DNA of 6,354 nt from JBBQIY01 sp964618405 (lineage in GTDB: Bacteria > Verrucomicrobiota > Kiritimatiellia > RFP12 > UBA3636), in the NCBI GenBank assembly GCA_964618405.1, contig CAZUAY010000230.1, forward strand, positions 1-6,354, given 5' to 3'. Positions within the stretch are counted from its first letter, which is position 1. Each line of letters begins with the position of its first letter. Under the pieces are notes generated by a model. That model ran no database searches and was not told the origin of the DNA. It saw only the letters and a list, made by a program, of their open reading frames with translations. Positions 5,280-6,354 of this stretch are shown piece by piece. The translations under genes were made by a program, and so were the position numbers.

Positions 5280-6119
5280 TTACCGAATCGAGATCAGCGT
5301 ACTTGCGGGTGGAAGTAAGTACTTGATGATTACGATTCCGTTTCCACCTGCACCGCCGGCGTATCCCAATCCGGAAGCTGTATTGCCGCCGCCGCCGCCG
5401 CCACTGCCGGTGAAATCAACGCCGGAAATGCCTGCTCCCAGATTGTATGGTTTACCATCGCCGCCGTTGAGGCTTCCGCCTTTTCCGGCAAATCCACCTC
5501 CACCGCCGCCGCCAGCGGCATACGAAATGTTCGCGCCCGAGATGGTGTAAAACATCCCGTCTCCACCCTTGCCGGGATTCGGTTCGGTCTGGCTGGCAAT
5601 GCCAGCCTCGCTCGCACCGCCGCCTCCGCCGCCGCGGTACGGGTAGCTACTTACCGATAAGCCTCCGTCGTGGCCCTGACCTAGCGTACCTGTGCCGTAA
5701 TTGAGGCTGGTTCCCGCGCCACCGCCCGAACCGCCCGTACCGCCGTACCGGCCATTACCTTGTGCGGCATACGCGCCACCACCGCCGCCGCCGATGGCCA
5801 CCAGAGAGCGAATCGCCGAGTTGCCGCCATTGGTTCCGGGAGTTGGGTAAGGCGAATAAGCGAGCGATCCGCCCACAAAGTTGCCTGCGCCGCCACCGCC
5901 GCCACCGCCGCCCGCGACGACAAGAATTTCGGCGTCTCCTCCGCTGGTGACGGTAAGGGTTCCGTTATTTGTGAAGACGTGACACCGATACCACGTGCCG
6001 CCATCTTCGATGTAGGTCATCGTACCGCCCGTGGCCGAAATGCCTGCTGTAGCCGCCTGTATACTCAGCAGACTGATGGTGATACCAAAAACGAGTGCCA
6101 ACGTCTTATCGTATTTCAT
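5280..6119 (-). CDS. Secreted glycine-rich domain protein
   Basis: A 279-residue exported protein. Residues 1-25 form a signal peptide: Lys2 and Lys5, the hydrophobic run LALVFGITISLLSI, and an A-T-A cleavage site after Ala25. Residues 31-270 match the bacterial/phage glycine-rich domain. It opens with GGTMTYIEDGGTWYRCHVFT and TLTVTSGGDAEILVVAGGG. Five long glycine runs (8, 6, 6, 7 and 6 residues at 70-77, 110-115, 163-168, 203-209 and 240-245) and many GG and GGxGG turns follow. It closes with the typical GNGIVIIKY (259-267). Only 12 residues follow, and there is no visible sorting signal, PEP-CTERM tail or membrane anchor, so the protein is probably released or held non-covalently. Family precedent (phage tail-tip adhesins) suggests polyglycine-II helices packed in sheets; a surface, matrix or adhesive role is inference. 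The ATG is supported by a strong AAGGAG site and a perfect -10 upstream. It is followed by an oxidoreductase gene after 60 bp. Confidence 0.85.
   Translation of the reverse strand: MKYDKTLALVFGITISLLSIQAATAGISATGGTMTYIEDGGTWYRCHVFTNNGTLTVTSGGDAEILVVAGGGGGGGGAGNFVGGSLAYSPYPTPGTNGGNSAIRSLVAIGGGGGGAYAAQGNGRYGGTGGSGGGAGTSLNYGTGTLGQGHDGGLSVSSYPYRGGGGGGASEAGIASQTEPNPGKGGDGMFYTISGANISYAAGGGGGGGFAGKGGSLNGGDGKPYNLGAGISGVDFTGSGGGGGGNTASGLGYAGGAGGNGIVIIKYLLPPASTLISIR
5385..5402 (-). repeat. Perfect GGC trinucleotide repeat inside glycine-rich gene
   Basis: Six uninterrupted GGC codons on the coding strand (GCC repeats on the + strand) encode glycines 240-245. Other glycine runs of the same gene mix GGC, GGT and GGA, which breaks up the repeat. 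Slippage here would add or remove whole glycines without shifting the frame. Confidence 0.7.
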
Positions 6120-6127
6120 CTTTATTT

Positions 6128-6133
6128 CTCCTT
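6128..6133 (-). promoter_or_regulatory. Strong ribosome binding site of glycine-rich gene
   Basis: AAGGAG on the - strand is followed by an 8-base spacer (AAATAAAG) and the ATG at 6119. This is the best Shine-Dalgarno sequence in the window. It supports both the start codon and efficient translation of the secreted protein. Confidence 0.8.
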
Positions 6134-6156
6134 GTAGTGCGCAACGCTACGTCAAG

Positions 6157-6166
6157 AATTCGAATT
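6157..6166. promoter_or_regulatory. 10-bp palindrome in the 5' leader
   Basis: AATTCGAATT is a perfect palindrome about 20-30 bases downstream of the -10 box, within the presumed leader of the glycine-rich gene. It could be a repressor operator, but a short AT-rich palindrome can arise by chance. There is no copy in front of the DUF4838 gene. Confidence 0.2.
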
Positions 6167-6185
6167 AAGCTTTAGACCGTATTGC

Positions 6186-6214
6186 ATTATATTCCCCTTC
6201 TTCTCGAAACGCAA
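6186..6214 (-). promoter_or_regulatory. Sigma70-type promoter of the glycine-rich gene
   Basis: On the - strand, TTGCGT (6214-6209) is the -35, followed by a 17-bp gap (6208-6192) and a perfect TATAAT -10 (6191-6186). Transcription would begin near 6179, leaving a leader of about 60 nt with a strong AAGGAG site. The -35 and the bases after it (TTGCGTTTCGAGAA) are shared with the upstream region of the DUF4838 gene, at the same 17-bp spacing. It probably also drives the oxidoreductase gene ending at 4224. Confidence 0.75.
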
Positions 6215-6246
6215 GGAGATAAGGGGTGATTTGCGTAATCGGTCAG
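6201..6246 (-). repeat. Right copy of two-block shared upstream element
   Basis: Read on the - strand, this copy has CTGACCGATTACG (6246-6234), an 18-base gap (6233-6216), then CTTGCGTTTCGAGAA (6215-6201). It is the inverted counterpart of 274-319, and only one base of the 28 block positions differs. The gap has the same length but mostly different bases. Unlike the left copy, block A here is not part of a long hairpin; it ends an ACTGACCG tandem duplication. Confidence 0.7.
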
Positions 6247-6307
6247 TCGGTCAGTCGCGAGTTGCGAGTTGCGAGGCTGGAGAGAGTGAGTCGTGAGTCG
6301 TGCGTAG
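6239..6307 (-). repeat. Cluster of short 7- and 8-bp tandem repeats
   Basis: On the + strand there are three small arrays. TCGGTCAG is present twice (6239-6254). GCGAGTT is present twice with a partial third (6257-6275). TGAGTCG is present twice, followed by TGCGTAG (6287-6307). In the - strand direction the units carry an ACT core (CGACTCA, GCAACTC, GACTGACC), as does the left array at 221-245. The cluster is non-coding and lies directly upstream of the shared element and promoter of the glycine-rich gene. Confidence 0.65.
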
Positions 6308-6320
6308 GGAGTAGTTTCCG

Positions 6321-6335
6321 CTGGGGGCACCCCAG
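6321..6335. repeat. Short GC-rich stem-loop
   Basis: CTGGGG (6321-6326) pairs perfectly with CCCCAG (6330-6335) around a GCA loop. No proper T-tract follows on either side. It may belong to a neighbouring intergenic repeat cut by the window edge. Bases 6308-6354 show no gene. Confidence 0.3.
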
Positions 6336-6354
6336 ACCCCGTTTCTTGGCGGTT

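Noticed and set aside
5323..5550. Proline-rich open frame on the + strand across the glycine-rich gene
   Set aside because: Runs of proline (CCG/CCC) are the mirror of the glycine codons on the - strand. The - strand frame has the signal peptide, ribosome site and promoter.
6156..6172. Adjacent EcoRI (GAATTC) and HindIII (AAGCTT) sites suggesting a cloning-vector join
   Set aside because: The flanking sequence continues naturally from ribosome site to promoter with the shared element, and no vector sequence is present. The two hexamers in an AT-rich leader are likely chance.
274..6246. Insertion sequence or transposon bounded by inverted repeats
   Set aside because: The inverted pair of elements is real. 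However, there is no transposase or recombinase between them and no target-site duplication can be recognised. Each copy also sits at a promoter, so dispersed regulatory or intergenic repeats are the simpler reading.

Overview
The window looks like a chromosomal segment from a heterotrophic bacterium of the PVC group (Kiritimatiellota, Lentisphaerota or Verrucomicrobiota). This rests on protein families only: a large secreted DUF4838 protein with a C-terminal CBM9-like domain, two Gfo/Idh/MocA-family oxidoreductases, and a secreted glycine-rich protein of the 'ILVVAGGGGGGGG ... GNGIVIIKY' type. All are common in glycan-degrading members of that group. No rRNA, tRNA or marker gene confirms it.

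Layout. Bases 1-462 hold no credible gene but are rich in secondary structure: small stem-loops, a terminator-like hairpin near 127-156, a heptamer array (221-245), a perfect 18-bp hairpin (246-285) and a putative promoter (306-334). On the + strand follow the DUF4838/CBM9-like gene (463-2925) and a Gfo/Idh/MocA oxidoreductase (3043-4152). They converge on a second pair transcribed from the - strand: a glycine-rich secreted protein (5280-6119) followed by a second Gfo/Idh/MocA oxidoreductase (4224-5219). A 10-bp perfect hairpin lies at the convergence point (4200-4227). Bases 6120-6354 contain the promoter of the left-pointing pair and further heptamer/octamer arrays.

The block is a mirror image. 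Each arm reads short tandem repeats, then a shared element, then a secreted protein, then a cytoplasmic Gfo/Idh/MocA enzyme. The shared element is CTGACCGATTACG, exactly 18 unrelated bases, then CTTGCGTTTCGRGAA. It occurs once per end, always pointing into its gene pair. The second half supplies a -35 box (TTGCGT) placed 17 bp from a -10 position: a perfect TATAAT on the right arm and a weaker TAGCTT on the left arm. This repeated promoter-bearing element is the most unusual thing in the window.

Functional reading (inference): the exported DUF4838 protein binds or cleaves a polysaccharide outside the cytoplasm. The two oxidoreductases would then act on released sugars or sugar acids in the cytoplasm, probably with NAD(H). 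The glycine-rich protein is probably a surface or extracellular structural protein. No substrate can be named, and no transporter or regulator lies in the window.
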